A stretch of DNA of 64,000 bases. Source: Vandiemenella viatica (lineage: Eukaryota > Arthropoda > Insecta > Orthoptera > Morabidae). Below the pieces are notes generated by a model. That model saw only the letters and a program-made list of their open reading frames with translations. It was not told where the DNA came from and made no database searches. The number at the start of each line of letters is the position of its first letter. Position 1 is the first letter of the stretch. Positions 34,208 to 47,189 of this stretch are shown here, in pieces. The DNA lies in assembly GCA_031002005.1 (NCBI GenBank), contig JARYHS010013630.1, positions 31,955,504 to 32,019,503 on the forward strand, given 5' to 3'. The position numbers were made by a program, and so were the translations under genes.

Positions 34208-34954
34208 TTAAGGGGGGACGTTCATGAAATTGACCAAAAATGTCAATTTTCAATTTATTTTTATTTTTTAGTACAACTCATGGACAATAAGTTCCCAAAG
34301 TTTCAATGATGAAATCGCATCCGAAGTGCCTGAAAAATAATTAAACGTGTGACGCAACATCCCTGTCACACCCACTTTTTGAAGCAGCACTTCAATACCA
34401 GGTTGAACTTTAAATTGCGTTTCCTCAAAAATGTGTTTTTCTAAGTTTATGTACCTTTTCCTCAGAATCTAAGTACTCTAGAATTATGAAATTTTGTACA
34501 CTTATTCCTATAAACCTAATAAATGTTGTTTCAAGATGAAATTTTGAAATTCTTATTGCCAGCTGAGATATGGGGCAAAGTGCTTGGAATTCTGCATGAA
34601 TTTAAAATTTTACTTGCAGAATTATAATTAAAAATTTATGAAAATTCTCCTATTTGATTTATTCAAAAAACGTCATGAGAGAAGCTTACTATATGTAAAC
34701 AGAGGAAACAGAAAAAATTTGGTAGAAATCTCTTGAATAATTTCTGAGAAAAAGGAACATGCATTATTTTTTGAAAATAAAAATTTAAAAATTTATTAAA
34801 AGAAAAGTTGAATGTATATAATCAATGGAATTTATAGGTAAATGTGTTCATTTCATGTAAAGCGTGGTACAAAATTTCATTGCCATATCTTGAAAACTGT
34901 GGATAGGGTGCATTTTTGAAATAGTGTGTGTTTTTCATGAACGTCCCCCCTTAA
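34208..34954 (+). mobile_element. piggyBac-like non-autonomous element
   Basis: Flanked by TTAA at 34208-34211 and 34951-34954, with terminal inverted repeats GGGGGGACGTTCATGAAA (18 bp, perfect). TTAA duplication is the hallmark of piggyBac-type insertion. The 739-bp interior is AT-rich and non-coding. Removing it with one TTAA restores LINE-A copy 3 (GATTTCAGGC joined to GGGGGTAGGA). Confidence 0.85.
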
Positions 34955-35185
34955 GGGGGTAGGAAAATTTTCTTTTATAGGTAAGGAGTGAGATATTGGA
35001 ATATATAACCAGAGGAATTAACCAAAAACACTGAAAGAATAAAATTCCCGAAGAGCAAAAGTAGTTGTGTGGTGACATTGCAATACCAGAATTTCAGGAT
35101 TAAATAAAGAAAAAATGGAAGCAGGTGTTTAAGGAAACTGCTACCGTGGCTTGTCCTTCACCGCAATTAAATTAAATTAAATCGC
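34955..35185 (+). mobile_element. LINE-A copy 3, 3' end
   Basis: Encodes the decayed C-terminus and ends GGCTTGTCCTTCACCGCAAT, then an AATTA-type tail. This matches the complement of 48950-48985 (GCTTCATTGCAATTACATTA), so the true 3' end of LINE-A can be set here. Confidence 0.75.
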
Positions 35186-36300
35186 GTGCTAGTTTGCGAC
35201 CATGTCATCTCTTCCCCCTTCCACGTACAATTCCTAATTTTTCTTGCGCTGTTTCTCGAAAGAATAGTTCCAGGAGTTGATCCGGACCTCTTGGAAGCTT
35301 CAAACAGGTGTGATCAGGAAAACTAGCTTTAAAAGGTTGCAGAAGCTTACAACAGAATTTTCATCTTCGCCAATTAGGAAAACTACAGCAGATGCTACCA
35401 TCATTGTTAAAATAATTGAACTGATTCTCCGTTAGATATATAACGATATTTTACATTTTCTGAGGTTATAAATATAAACACAGTTATCTGCTCAGAGTGT
35501 TCCTCAATGAAGTTATTTCTTAAAACTCTTATAGTATTTGGCGCCAAATTTAGTGACGCTAAACATTTTTAAATTACAAATGCTGTTTCTGTATCACAAG
35601 TTTTAACAGAACAACTCCAGAATATTAACGGTTGTTCATCGTACGAATTTTTACACTTCTTTAAGATTCGTTTCTTCGTTAATGAGAGAGATTTGTATGT
35701 CTTTATCACTTTAGTTGAAACAGGCCTCTACTACGCCTCTACGTGGCTGGGATGAAGGCTTGTGTTCCGATAAGCCTTAGGCTAACATTTGTTTCGTCAG
35801 ACGTTAAATATACTCTCTGTTATACGTATTTCTCACTGACTCTTCATTCTTTGTGAAATGCCAGCAACTCACTTTCTAGTTTACGAGCAGTATTTGGATC
35901 AGATTACAGAAAATGACTCACTTTAAAACTGTTGTTATGCCACTAGACAAGATTTCACTAATTATTTCTCTTCATGGTCATTTTTTATTTTCTCTGATAG
36001 ATTTACGCAGCTTCATGACTTCTGTTAACAATAGTGATAACAGTTTTTCAATGCACTTTGTCTGTATAATTGTTTAGCAGTGTTTCCTTTAAATTGTAGC
36101 AGAGGTGTCACCTTCCATTTTATTTCCCTTTGTGACAGATTTCGTAGAGAGGCATCACCTTTGACCTTAAGCGTGTTACCAAATAAGATTATTTTCTTCT
36201 AGGAACTGGAAACAACACATCAGCGATACGTTCTCGAATAGCTAGAAAGGAAACACATAGAATGGTATAAGAACCTCTGGAAAGGCTTATGTTTAAAGAA
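35186..36300. other. No recognised feature
   Basis: AT-rich DNA upstream of the possible gene start at 36331; no ORF or repeat was recognised. Confidence 0.45.
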
Positions 36301-36330
36301 GGCGGTCGTGACGCAAGGGACACATGACTG

Positions 36331-36338
36331 TGACGTCA
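36331..36338. promoter_or_regulatory. CRE-type palindrome
   Basis: A perfect TGACGTCA, the binding site of CREB/ATF-type bZIP factors, 40 bp before the candidate start codon at 36378. A half site TGACGC lies at 36309-36314. Both sit in the only GC/CpG-rich patch of the neighbourhood. No TATA box is placed to go with it. Confidence 0.5.
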
Positions 36339-36377
36339 GAGCTACGGCGGGCCGCCGCTCGGCCAGTGAGTGTTGAG

Positions 36378-36434
36378 ATGTGGTTTGCAGCGGTGCTGGT
36401 ATGCGCGGCGCTCACCGCAGAGGCAGCGGCGACG
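36378..36434 (+). CDS. Candidate first coding exon of a secreted protein
   Basis: Nineteen codons, MWFAAVLVCAALTAEAAAT, form a typical signal peptide: hydrophobic core FAAVLVCAAL and a small-residue AEA cleavage context. The exon ends at a consensus donor ACG|GTAAGC (36435-36440). A purine stands at position -3 of the ATG. An in-frame ATG at 36324 has no stop between and is an alternative start, but it would bury the signal peptide. Insect secreted and cuticular proteins often have a short first exon that holds the signal peptide. What the mature protein is cannot be said: no sure following exon is in the window, and introns of tens of kilobases are normal in such genomes. It could also be chance in a CpG-rich patch. 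Confidence 0.45.
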
Positions 36435-38394
36435 GTAAGCAATAACATCTTTGGCACGTAACAGGATGAAGCGTTTCGTTTCTTCATCCCATCTTCATAT
36501 AAAGCTTTTGCAGTGACTTTTATTAATGTTTCTTGATAAGCAGAGACTGTAGCTACTTTGGAACAAATGCTTTGCGAGATTTCAACGATTCATGCCATTT
36601 TGTGAGGAGGTAAACTACGGCATTCCCATTTCAATCTTTGGTACTAGGAAGGAGGTGGAGTGGTCAGCGCTATGCTCCGAATGTACTTTACCTTCCCTAT
36701 GAAGAATCTCATTCGAACTCACTGGATAGCAGTTTCGAAGGAAAATATTCTATTTCGTGGAAAATCGAACCTGGGTCATCGAGGCCGTAGACAGACATTC
36801 TACCGCCTGATCTACGCCTCGAATTTTCAATAACTTTTTAACAAAATAAACGGTTTCTCGTTAGATACCTATATTTGAAACTGCTTGTTTGATTAATTAT
36901 TTTTGAAAAAAAAAAGGATCAGAGGTTACTAAACAAAAGCAAATACTTAGATACTCGGATTGCTTACTGTGTCATAGCTTTGTTTAATTAACCAGCAAAA
37001 GAAATACGAGCATTTAACAATTTAAGCCAGTGTATTTAGTGTTGATTTAGACCGAAACTGACTCAGTTCCATCTATTGATTCGTCGGCCATTCTGATTAC
37101 AATTTTTACGAGATCTTTCGTAGTCGTAAGGACAAATATTGGAATGGTTAGACATTTCTGTCTGCAAACAGAAAAGTGAAAAAAACATTAGTTTGTTCAT
37201 GAGCCTGGCGATTCCCTCTTCTGTGTCTTCGCATACATCATGTATATGATAGTATTGTTGATGAACAGGAAACTGAAATAATGAAATTTTCCACCTTCTG
37301 CTCTGTTTTCGAAAAAGCACACAGAAACAGCATCAGCTTTGCAATACATTACCCGAACAACTTGTTTAAAAGTACTTCTCATTCAGTTACGTAATTGAAT
37401 AAAAAATTCGTATCACCAAGTGACATAATAATTCACATAGTAAGAAATATATAAGTTTCTCTGGAGTCTATTAGGCAGAAATTAATTCTATCTTTGTAAA
37501 AAAAAAAATAAAAAAAATGCAGCATTAATTAATACAACTAGAAATAAGTCGATATGTTCAGATTAAAGTTTTTCTAACGTTTTCTTAGTATTTCTTCAAC
37601 CTCACGGTTACAACTCTACATTACGAACTTTCTGGTGCATAAAAATTATATTGTTTGGAGTCCAATGTGTGTAGAACTGGTTGATAGCTAAATTTTATAC
37701 TGAACGAAATTTTCGCTTGATCTTAGCTGTGGTATGGGCATTGTTCATTAGTCACAACCGGTCGAGGAAGAAAGAGTTTTGTCGCTGGTAAACAGCTACT
37801 GAGTTTTGATGATGAGCTCTTCATAAGAACCTTAACATTCGATGTAGCTACTGTAATGAGTGCCGCTGCTATCGCAATTTATTTCTCATCTTGGGATTGA
37901 CAGCTCACTTTTCCACTCCAAGCAGTCTTTCTGTGGCTCAGACATCATAAAGTAGGCTATGAAAAATGACGGTATTTAAAGAAATGCATTAAATGCAGCT
38001 AAAGAAATATAAATGTCGTCTCAAAGATCGCTTGGCTGATTTTCGAGAATTTGAGGTCAAACATTAGAACACAGGTCATACACCATCTCTCCTCCTTAGG
38101 TAGATAATTATTTGGATTCTTCCATAGATCCAAAGTTTGATTCAGGGAAACACACACATAAATTATGAAATTTTAATATAACGGATCTTTATCAAAACAT
38201 ATTTCAACTCGTACATGTAATTGCAGATTAGGAGAATTATTTCTTTAAAAAAGTTTCCCAAGTGAATTATGAGCAAGTGGCCAGAGACGCTTGAGCGATT
38301 GAGGCTTTCTTTTCGAAGGGGTCCGACTATGTTAATGACCTTGTAAGTAGTTAGCTGAGACGTAGGGAGAGTAGCATATAATGAAGATTGTCAG
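36435..38394. other. Possible intron; little else recognised
   Basis: AT-rich DNA after the candidate first exon. Apart from the tRNA-like segment at 36762 nothing is supported. Confidence 0.35.
36762..36822 (-). repeat. tRNA-like SINE head remnant
   Basis: The minus strand reads TAGATCAGGCGGTAGA (A-box type) and, about 35 bases on, CCAGGTTCGATT (B-box type). There is no matching acceptor stem, so it is a SINE head or tRNA fossil rather than a working tRNA gene. Confidence 0.5.
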
Positions 38395-38478
38395 GCTAGA
38401 TTGGACGTAGGCGCACAGCTGCGAGCCAGAAGCTATGCGGAACGCCAAATCAGCTGCAGGCATTCAGTCCATCTACAG
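38395..38478 (+). CDS. Weak candidate internal exon (84 bp)
   Basis: Bounded by AG (38393-38394) and GT (38479-38480), open in the phase left by the 36378 exon (28 codons, no stop), and more GC-rich than its surroundings. The acceptor has a poor pyrimidine tract and the translated sequence resembles nothing known to me. Chance is the likelier explanation; listed so that it can be tested with RNA reads. Confidence 0.15.
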
Positions 38479-40284
38479 GTATATGAAAACCACTATACTA
38501 ATTCTATGATAACAAAGCAACTCAAGTCTTCCAATCTCTATCCTGACATAAGATAAAACTTTTTACTGCATATCCATAAAAACCTGGATTGGATATATGC
38601 ATAACTTAGCAGTTCCTTGTGCTTCAGGTTGCTTAAATTTACAATGGACAGACCACTAGCATCTTTCCATTCGAGTTGTGATATTCCCTACAGTTTGTAA
38701 CGTTACACACGTTTTATCGTACCACAATCGTAAGAAACACAAAACTTAAAAATCTGGGCGAGTAAGAGATTTTCAGAAAAAGAAAAAATACTGCAGTGTT
38801 TACAAAAATCATACAAAGCATATTCCAATTGTGGTACAGGTTTAGAATTAAAGGTGAGGGAGGGAGAAACTAAATATGCCTTAGGTAAAAATAGTGAAAA
38901 TATACAACAGTTCAATCTACCTACATTTTTTCGTATTTTATCTGTAGCCCCAGTATCCATTTTGTATGCTTTTGTGTATGTTCTACAGCAGGTTTCTATA
39001 TTCCATGATATTAGAAGATGCGACTGAAATTGTACGTATCCAAAACAATAGGACATGTTGAAACTTATTTTTGAGGAAAGAAATAGTTATGAAAAGCTGC
39101 TTGGTAATTATTAACCTCATCGAAAGCCACCTACTGTTTTACACCTATGTCATAATCGCTTTCGTTTCCCACTGCAGGCAAAAATTAAGCACAACGTTTG
39201 ATTCAACTAGCGAGAATTAACAATAATCCTTCAAATCGAGTTTTTTTTTTAATCGTAATTAGGTGGTAGTTTTTCTTAAATGTTAGCATTTTGCTGCATG
39301 GTAAGGGCAGCTGGAAACCATGGAACAAATCTGTCAATAGTGCCAGATGTTATAGATCATCTGCAAACTCAAACACATGAAACGTGAATATCGTTATCAA
39401 TATGATTTGCGATTTATATATGTAACTATGCCTTATGCACATGTCAACAATACCCACCGTGTTAACGAAGACTTTCCCGGCATGTCGCTGAAATATAATC
39501 TTTGTGGGTGATGTTGAAGTAGCTTTCGTCGGTTTTCTGTCCAGTCGAAAGCTTGACGAAGATTATATTTCATTAAATTCACTGTTTGAGTTACGTTGGT
39601 AACTTATTCCAAGAAGCGTTTCTCTTGTATTTATGCCTGAACTATTAATTTGTTGTGATTATCATCTCATCCTTCAACATACTACTCCTAATTTTACGTT
39701 CAACACACTCGCCGGTTAATGTCTCATGTTCCTATTTTTATTCTTTCACTGATTCTCTATCCTGTTACCTCATGTTGTGAGCCCAAATTTTAGATTCCAT
39801 GTTGCTGGGATGATGCCCTTTTCTAGGGCGAAATTACATAGAGATGTGTTTCACGCGCTCAATTAAGCTTATTCTGCGAAAGCCTTCGATTGCAGCTCCT
39901 AAATGCATTTCCACAGGTAAACCTACCAGCCATCGTTTACACGCCCTCCAGTATCTGTTCCCTTATTTCCTCGTAACATCCCATTTTGGCCGTCTCCAAA
40001 ACACGCAGCAGTGCTGAGCTATCTCCTTCTGTTCAGTGTGCCATGCCAACTGATCTGTTATACCAGGACATTTGCCTTTTATACCTTCAATCACTTCTTC
40101 CTCGCCAGAGTACAATCGTCATCTTTTTCGGCCTGTCCTCCACACGGTGGCAAAACCTCTATTTCGGTTGCTACGCAGATCTTTTCTTTTCTTCTTAAGA
40201 TCCTCCGGCATTGGTATTTTATTCATGTAACGCAATCTCCCAGTTTTCTTTGGTGATTGCAGAATCTACTATATAAATTTAACG
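38479..40284. other. No recognised gene
   Basis: Apart from the hairpin at 39489 nothing firm. A 117-codon minus-strand frame at 38703-39056 has no known motif. The C/T-rich stretch at 39660-40260 may be an old minus-strand LINE, but I could not anchor it. Confidence 0.4.
39489..39572. repeat. Small hairpin repeat (MITE-like)
   Basis: An 84-bp near-palindrome. TGAAATATAATCTTTGT at the left is complementary to the right end with one mismatch, and an inner stem AGCTTTCG/CGAAAGCT lies at 39531-39538 and 39546-39553. No coding. Confidence 0.6.
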
Positions 40285-40925
40285 TATGAGGAGAACTAGA
40301 TGTTAAAATATCTTGGTCTAGTCATTGATAATAAGCTTAAATTTATAAATCATACAAATAAAAAAGTAGCAAAAAAGGCAAATTTAATATACAAATTATG
40401 AAAAGTGTTATCAAAACCAGGTAAACAGCTATTATTTAAAGCAATTGTTCTGCCTCACGTAAGATACTTCTCCACAGTATTAATCATGGCAAGCAAAAGA
40501 TAAATTATGAAATTGCAAAATAATTTTAATAAGGGAATGAGGGCTGTTCTAAATAAAAGATGAACTGAAAATGTCAGTAATATGTTTTCGGACCTGGGAT
40601 ATTTACATATTGAAAAGGAAATAATTAGAGATGTAGGGGCCTACTGACTTTTGTATATAGGTTGGAAAGTAGATTATTACCAAGATATGTGACTAGATTA
40701 GTACAAAAGAATAGTGATGTACATAATTATAAGACAAGGCAGGGAAGTCATTTCCATTTGACTTATAATAAAAGTAGTAAAGCACAGAAAAGTGTTGCAC
40801 AAAGGATTAAAAATATTTAACAAATTACCTGAAGAAATAAAGAGGACCAGTACTGTTGCAAGTTTTAGAGAAAAGCTGGGTAAATGGTTAAAGGAAAGAG
40901 ATTTTAATATTTTCTTGTGAAGGAG
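40285..40925 (+). mobile_element. LINE-D, degenerate C-terminal RT region
   Basis: With frame changes the strand encodes LKYLGLVIDNKLKFINHT, then VLPHVRYFSTVLI, KLQNNFNKGMRAVLNKR, LLPRYVTRLVQKNSDVHNY and a final part with GLKIF..LPEEIKRTSTVASF. This order is that of the region after the RT catalytic motif of CR1/Jockey-type LINEs. Several stops. Followed by an A/T-rich tail with AAATA repeats at about 41030. Confidence 0.7.
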
Positions 40926-41697
40926 TTCTTTGAAATTAACACCTTGTTTGTTTTTTTATTTTTTTCTCTTTTATGTTTAATATGATGTATGAATTGTAAT
41001 TGTATATATATTAGCCATAGGGTATTTAAAAATAAATAAATAAATAAATTCCTTCTTAAACGAGGTAATGATAATATTGGTCATAAAATCCGCTACATCC
41101 GTGACGTAAACACGATGCGCGGCAAAATGAAACTATCTCCAGGTTATTGAGGCCACAGGATATTTCATTTATTTTAGCCTCTGCGTATCGCAAGTATTTG
41201 TGATTTGATATCATCTGTAAAATAAAACTCGGCGGAAGCTGGGTAGTGTTGTTTGGTTAGTAGATGGCGCGCTGATTGGCGATTGGCGTTTGTTACGGCG
41301 CTTTGAAAACCGGAAGTCGTTATGCGTGAGTCACGTGACTGATTGTGCTAACAGGCGTATACTGAAGAGATATCACGAGTTCTTACTCGCTCTGATGTTC
41401 ATAGAGTTTCCGAGGCTCCTATTGTTCCTTTAATGAATGGCAGCCTATATAGTTAACCGTCTTCTTGGAACGCCAGAATACAAACCGTAGTGCTTATAGG
41501 TAAAAATGTGTAAAAATCGTAATGTAAGGAAATTGCCACTGGGCAATAGCTCCATTGTAATTAATAGGCCTAATAATGTCTTATCGTCTGCAGGGAATTC
41601 GAAGGTGTCTGATGAACACACAAGGCCTACATCACGTAAAAATAAGTCTAATTTGTAAAATATATGTACAAAAAACAGAGTAGCTGCCCGGCGTTTA
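40926..41697. other. No recognised gene
   Basis: LINE tail and AAAT repeats to about 41050, then ordinary DNA. A GC-richer patch at 41225-41340 contains AGATGGCGCGC and GTCACGTGAC but no coding frame. Confidence 0.45.
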
Positions 41698-41890
41698 GAC
41701 TGGCTTTTACGTTTCGTTGACGTCAAGGCCATTGGAGGCGGGAAACGACTGGGGCAAGGAACGGGAAGGAATTCGGTCGTGGCGTTTTGAAGAAACCATT
41801 CCGGCATTCGCATGGAGGGATTTTGGAAAACCATGGAACAACCAAACCTCGATGCTCGGACGGAGATTCAAACACAAGTCTTCTCTAACT
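41698..41890 (-). mobile_element. tRNA-derived SINE, 5' head partly lost
   Basis: Minus-strand member. The body contains GGTTTTCCA, GCCGGAATGGTTTCTTC and GAATTCCTTCCCG, ending GACGTCAACGAAACGTAAAA. The B box (complement of 41864-41873) is mutated and the A box is missing. Confidence 0.75.
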
Positions 41891-44800
41891 GAAGTTTTTT
41901 TAATATAAAAATGAGTGGTGTAAGAGTTAATACTAGCAAGTAGGAAATCGCGAGAATAAGAATCTGACCCTAGTAGTATTTAATTAACACTGTAGAGACT
42001 TCCCTCACAGTGGATGAATTTTATTATTTCTTGTCGCTTTGATAAGGTCATGAGTCAAGCTAACCTTGGACTCCGTGTCTTAGTGGGACGCTCTACACAG
42101 AAGTGTTATCGTTATTTTACAGTTACGACGTCAGTGTATTCTCGTTCTGTTCTGTGGAATCCAAACCAAAAGGAGAGGGTGAAAAGTTTAATCGGACACA
42201 GATGGTGTTGAAAATTGTGAACGGACCAGACTGAGAAGCTCTGAGACACGATCTCGAGATAAGGTTTCGGGGAGATAGTGAAATCATCTGTCACGGGGGC
42301 TGCAAACACTGCCAACAACGTAAATAGCGAAAATAACGGAAAGAAAAAGTAGTATGCAAGACAATGCGGAGAGAGAAGACGCGAAGTTAAGAAATCTTGC
42401 ACGAGGAAGGGAGCATACTCTGGCCATAATGACACCTACCTAGCTAAGCCCAACACCAAATATAATAGGCGCAGATGGAAGAATTGCTCTGCAACCATTC
42501 AAAGCGTAATAACAGTTAGTGCTATTATTAATGAATAATAAATACAAAAAGCAATTCATTAGCAGAGAATCTCTTTTTACCATACTTGTCAATGTGAGTC
42601 TATTAGAAAAGTAAAGCGCAGCAAATTTTGTCAAGATGCTCCTGGCCTTGAGATTTGCGGAGTCTTCCTATTCTGCTTAGATTAGAAAGTAAAATTACGA
42701 CAGGTAGCTAAAGCATTGGTTCCTTCAGAAGCAAATCAACAATAATAAAAAGGGACATCTTCAAAAGACAAAATGTGTTCCTATTAATCATAGCTAAAGG
42801 ACTGACAAAAGCATGCACTGTGTAAAAATAGGGACTGACGCGTGTAAAACGTGGGGGACCCACACAATACGGAATTAACATGTTCGGAAAAACATGTATG
42901 AAAATAGAAATTTATGGAGGAAAACTTACAAAAAGATGAGATAGAATCGTTTGTCATATCTTGAGACATACGAGATTGATTGAATCATCAGTTTTATGGA
43001 CCAGTCAAAACAAACTATTGCGTAAGAAGACAAGAACTACAGTATGCGAAGAGATGAAGAGACTGGTACAGTATACGGAAAAGCGAAGGGAGAGGCTGAC
43101 GTTCTTGTGTCCTGTCACACGTAAAATAAATTCTTATATTAACATTAGGACAAGCGCAAATTGCTAAAACGTCTTTGAAAGATTTCAGGAGCCTACTGTA
43201 TTAGCAGGTTATGGGTCAGTTTTCAAATTGTGTAGCGAAGCGTCGTATAATTTCGTTGATGGTGGCTGCAAAAATGTTCATTTAATCAGAGAGCCTTCTT
43301 ACCTGCCAGTAATTTACCTACAAGAAGGTCTTTTGTAAACTTCACACCAATAACAGTTATATCAGCATCCTAAAAAGTATTCAAAAAATATATTACGTAG
43401 AAATGGATCGTTCAGTTATTGTTCGAGAGAAAATCTTTCTTACACTTAAAAGATTTAAAAACTAGTAAACTATTCAAAAATCTTATATCAACGACTCGAA
43501 TATTTTGCTTACTCCACTCGTATATCTAACTTGAATTCATTGAATAAACTACTCATTAATTAATAATCTGGAAAGATACGAAGAAAATAAAGGAGTCTGT
43601 TAGAACCAGTGAATTAACTTAAAATGTGAAAAAGACAGAACTGATTCAATTTATTACAAAATCGCAAGCTTTAATATGGTTTATGGACGGAAAACAATTA
43701 GTGGAAGTATTTTCTCTGTTTCAGATAACAGTTTAAACTGAAACAAGCTTATTCAAAAATCTCTTAAGATGTTTTATTTTTCCAGCATTATCATTAACAA
43801 TAAGAGATACCGAGAACAGCAAGTTGATGTATATACGTTTAGTGTTAGCATGTTATGCCATTTGATCTTGAGGAAATTATTCACAAGCCCAACAAGTACT
43901 AATGCAAAAAAATAAACACTATTGCATAAAGTTCTACGGTTTTAAGCCCAGACTGAGAGAATTTTTGTTTCGTAATTGATTTTACTCTGTTAATACATTC
44001 AAAGTGTAAAATGTGTTGAGAATGATGACGCTTTCTGCAGATTTCATGTCTAACGTTTATCCATGCTATTCGAAAAGTATGCTGAAAAACTGTCACTAGT
44101 TTTTTACTTCATTGCACTACATAAAATAAATACCTCGAAACCTATTGAGATGTATCAGTTTAAGGTTCGATTTTTATTAGAACGATAATTTGGTCATACC
44201 TTTTATGTAGAGTTAACATTTACGCTTTAAGTGTAAAATAGTAAAATGTTGTTGAATTGCCATTTCATAGTCGATCACACGTACAGTGTTCTATTCAACT
44301 GAGGCTGTTTCATAGTCTTGTACTGGTTACCGTTGGGAAATTCTATGACTCTTTGTCACATTCGCTTCTCACTATTTGTCTCATCTAAGTGATTACTGGT
44401 TCTAAGAGAAAGTTGTAGCGTAGCGTCTTAACGATGGAACCAAATGCCTCAATGGCCATAATTCAAGGAATACAGCCTGCAGAAAGAGCGTATCATGTGA
44501 AATGCCTGGAAACTGAAGCAAGTAGTCTCATTCCAGCAGAACTAACAGAAGAATGTTACGAGGATTGTCCGGTGTTTACTAGTGTGAGCTAGAAATATCT
44601 TCAATTGAAAAATCAACTCATAACCAACAACCACGCAATCACACAAAGTTCGAATTCTTGGAGAGCGTCGTTTTAATTTTATTGGCTTTAGGTTTCTTGC
44701 CCATACAAACAATCTACATATCCAAATCCGTGTTTGCATTGTATGTTTTAAATTACAAATGTTTCACAATACACTGTAGCACATAAATCAGAATACTGTA

Positions 44801-45494
44801 TGCTATAATATTAAAAAAATCATTTTACACCAGTCGTTGTAGTCTGATTCCAGATGTATTTTATGTATTAAACACCAGAGTAGTGAGGATAATCAGCTAC
44901 AAAATATCCTTCGAGACTTGTCAACTGACAGTTAAGTCACTGGCTTCGCAAAAATACTTCTTGCAAAAACTTCGCATTACCATTATACCAGGCGAAAGTT
45001 TTACGATCCATTAGAATTTTCCCATTCATCTGCTAATGGCTAAGGCACATTTTTACTTTTAATTATTTAACTGTGTCATATATATTATCATCTTCCTCAA
45101 TAAAATTTGTGTCTTGAACCATCAATCGTCATCCAAAGTAGAATAATACGAACATATTTATTCCCAGATGACTGTTCTCAAATACCATGTCAAGTTTCTT
45201 CTGTAGCTGCACGTTATCTTTTTACAATTAATCCTCTTGCAAAGTATTATATTATCTCGAATCAACCTAACTGCTAACTGCAAGCAAAGGATGGAATCAT
45301 TCATCAGAGTATTTAACATAGTGGTCATAGTACCGAATCCTGCGTTACTCCTGTTTCTACTTTTCCACCTCCTCTGACACCACTTCTGTAACATTCACTC
45401 AGAAGAACTTTAATTTTTCTGCGTTGCCTTCAGTAGGTCATCTATAAAGGCAAAAACTGCACACTCTGTCGAAACACATTTTCTAAATCCAAAC
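41891..45494. other. No recognised gene
   Basis: AT-rich DNA. At 42930-43110 (+) the text vaguely follows the RTE 3' coding end (CATATCTTGAGACAT, GAAGACA, GAGATGAAGAG in the same order as 54270-54415) and may be an old RTE fossil. A 52-codon frame at 44434-44592 is unassigned. Confidence 0.4.
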
Positions 45495-46440
45495 TGAATC
45501 CTACAGAATCTTGTGAACGGATAAAGGACTTTATAAAGAGAGCGGACGGTAACAGTATGTCGTAGGTCTTTGTTGAAGCATAAGCCTCTTCTAATCTAGA
45601 TGTTACATCGGGCGTACCTCAAGGCAGCGTAATAAGACCACTTCTTTTTTATTTCTTATAATCTCGGAGGCAACCTGAAGAACAGTTTGAGATTGTTCGA
45701 TGATGATGCATTCACCTATAGAGAACTAAGGAATTCTGCCGATTGCTTAGAAGTCAGCGCGATCTGGATGTTATTTCTTCATGGTGCGACGAATGGTAAC
45801 TTACAATAAATCGTAAAAAGTGCGAGGGAATGTTCATAAATAACAAAAAGAATCCGTTTATACAGAAATATAGAAGAAACCGTTTAGTTATTGAAATGGT
45901 TGATTGCGTGAATTATTTGGGTGTAACAGTAGAAAGGAACATGAAATGGGACTTGCAAATTAATTCGGTCGCAGGTAAGCTAATTCTAGGCTGCTTTTCA
46001 TAGGTCGAACCTTGAAAAATTGTAATGCACAAACAAAGGAGATAGCGTACAAAACTCTCTTCCGTCCACATTTGGTATACTGCTGTGCCGTTTGGAATCC
46101 GTTTCGTAGCTGGGTTTAGACACTATAGAGAAAGTACATATAAGAGCCACTAGATTCGTGACTGCTTGCTACAGTGCTTACGAAAGCGTCACAGCACTGA
46201 TTCGTAGATTTGGTTGGGATTCTATAGTAGACAGATCCACTTTCACTTACGAGTTGGCCTACGATGAAATACTTTGTTCACCAACCCATGACAGGAAAGA
46301 TGTCGTTCTGATCTTTATATGTATTCTTTCTTCCCTCGTGCTGCTCGGGATTGGAATGCACAGAGTAGAGATTAGTTTTGGTTCAAAGAACCCTGTGCCA
46401 CGCACAGGTTTGTGAATTTCAGATTATATATGTAGATGTA
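45495..46440 (+). mobile_element. LINE-B copy 2 (CR1-like), broken
   Basis: Plus-strand relative of 26231-27312. It contains the decayed GVPQGSV block (45605-45635), FDDDAFTYREL instead of FADD, then WCDEW, a TAA at 45797-45799, and LTINRKKCEGMF. Next come VNYLGVTVERNMKWD and, at 46158-46260, TACYSAYESVTALIRRFGW. The 3' end is TATATATGTAGATGTA, the same ATGTAG type as copy 1. The catalytic FADD is changed to FDDD, so it was certainly inactive after that mutation. Confidence 0.83.
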
Positions 46441-47189
46441 TATTAACTGATTATCATATAGATATTGTCCTTTTGTATATTTCGTTTCAAGATGTCTTTG
46501 AAAATGCCTTGTAATTGGTTACAATTCAGTTACTTTAAAATTGTTTGTATACAGTTTTTGCACCTTGCATATGAGTGTATCAGTTATAGCTACGATTAAA
46601 ACTGAAATTATAATGTTTGTATATCACTATGCTAATTGCATGTGTTGAACTAAGTAAGAGTCTTTGGAAATTCCAGAGAAACTACACTAACAGAATAAGA
46701 TATATCGATGATTTCTTGGCGCGTTTGTCCCTGGTGACCTTCAGAGATTACTCACTAAACTTATCTTCGACCATGGTTCACATGAAATGACGATACTGTG
46801 TTCCACTTATCTTCTAAGAATTAATATTCTCTGTTGTCTATCAGTTAATTCCAATTAATTCAGAATGTTGATAATAATATTTTCGTTACCTTTACAATAG
46901 ATCAATACATTAAATATATGAGTCAAACCAACATTTATTGGTGAACTGGGAATAAATACACCTAAGCTTTGTGTAATGCTTGATGATGGGACATCTGCAT
47001 AGAAGTGTACTGGAGGTGTTCTTGGAACATTTAATAAATTTGGTAATTGGAAAAATAACTGGAGTCTGAACCTGACAAGATTTTTAATAATGTTCTAAAT
47101 ACGATTAATGGGATAGGACATAGTCGAACTAATATAACAGAGAAGATTACTATAATCATCGCCAAAATAGTCCTCTCAAGGTCATAACT
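46441..47189. other. No recognised feature
   Basis: AT-rich intergenic DNA; nothing supported. Confidence 0.5.

Noticed and set aside
38703..39056. 117-codon minus-strand frame
   Set aside because: No recognisable domain, AT-rich composition and no sign of a promoter; most likely chance.
41225..41340. Insulator or promoter in a GC-richer patch with AGATGGCGC and CACGTG
   Set aside because: Short motifs only, with no gene start or conserved partner nearby.
44434..44592. 52-codon frame starting MEPNASMAIIQG
   Set aside because: Looks fairly gene-like in codon use, but has no motif, no clear splice sites or neighbours and no second copy; not enough to call a gene.
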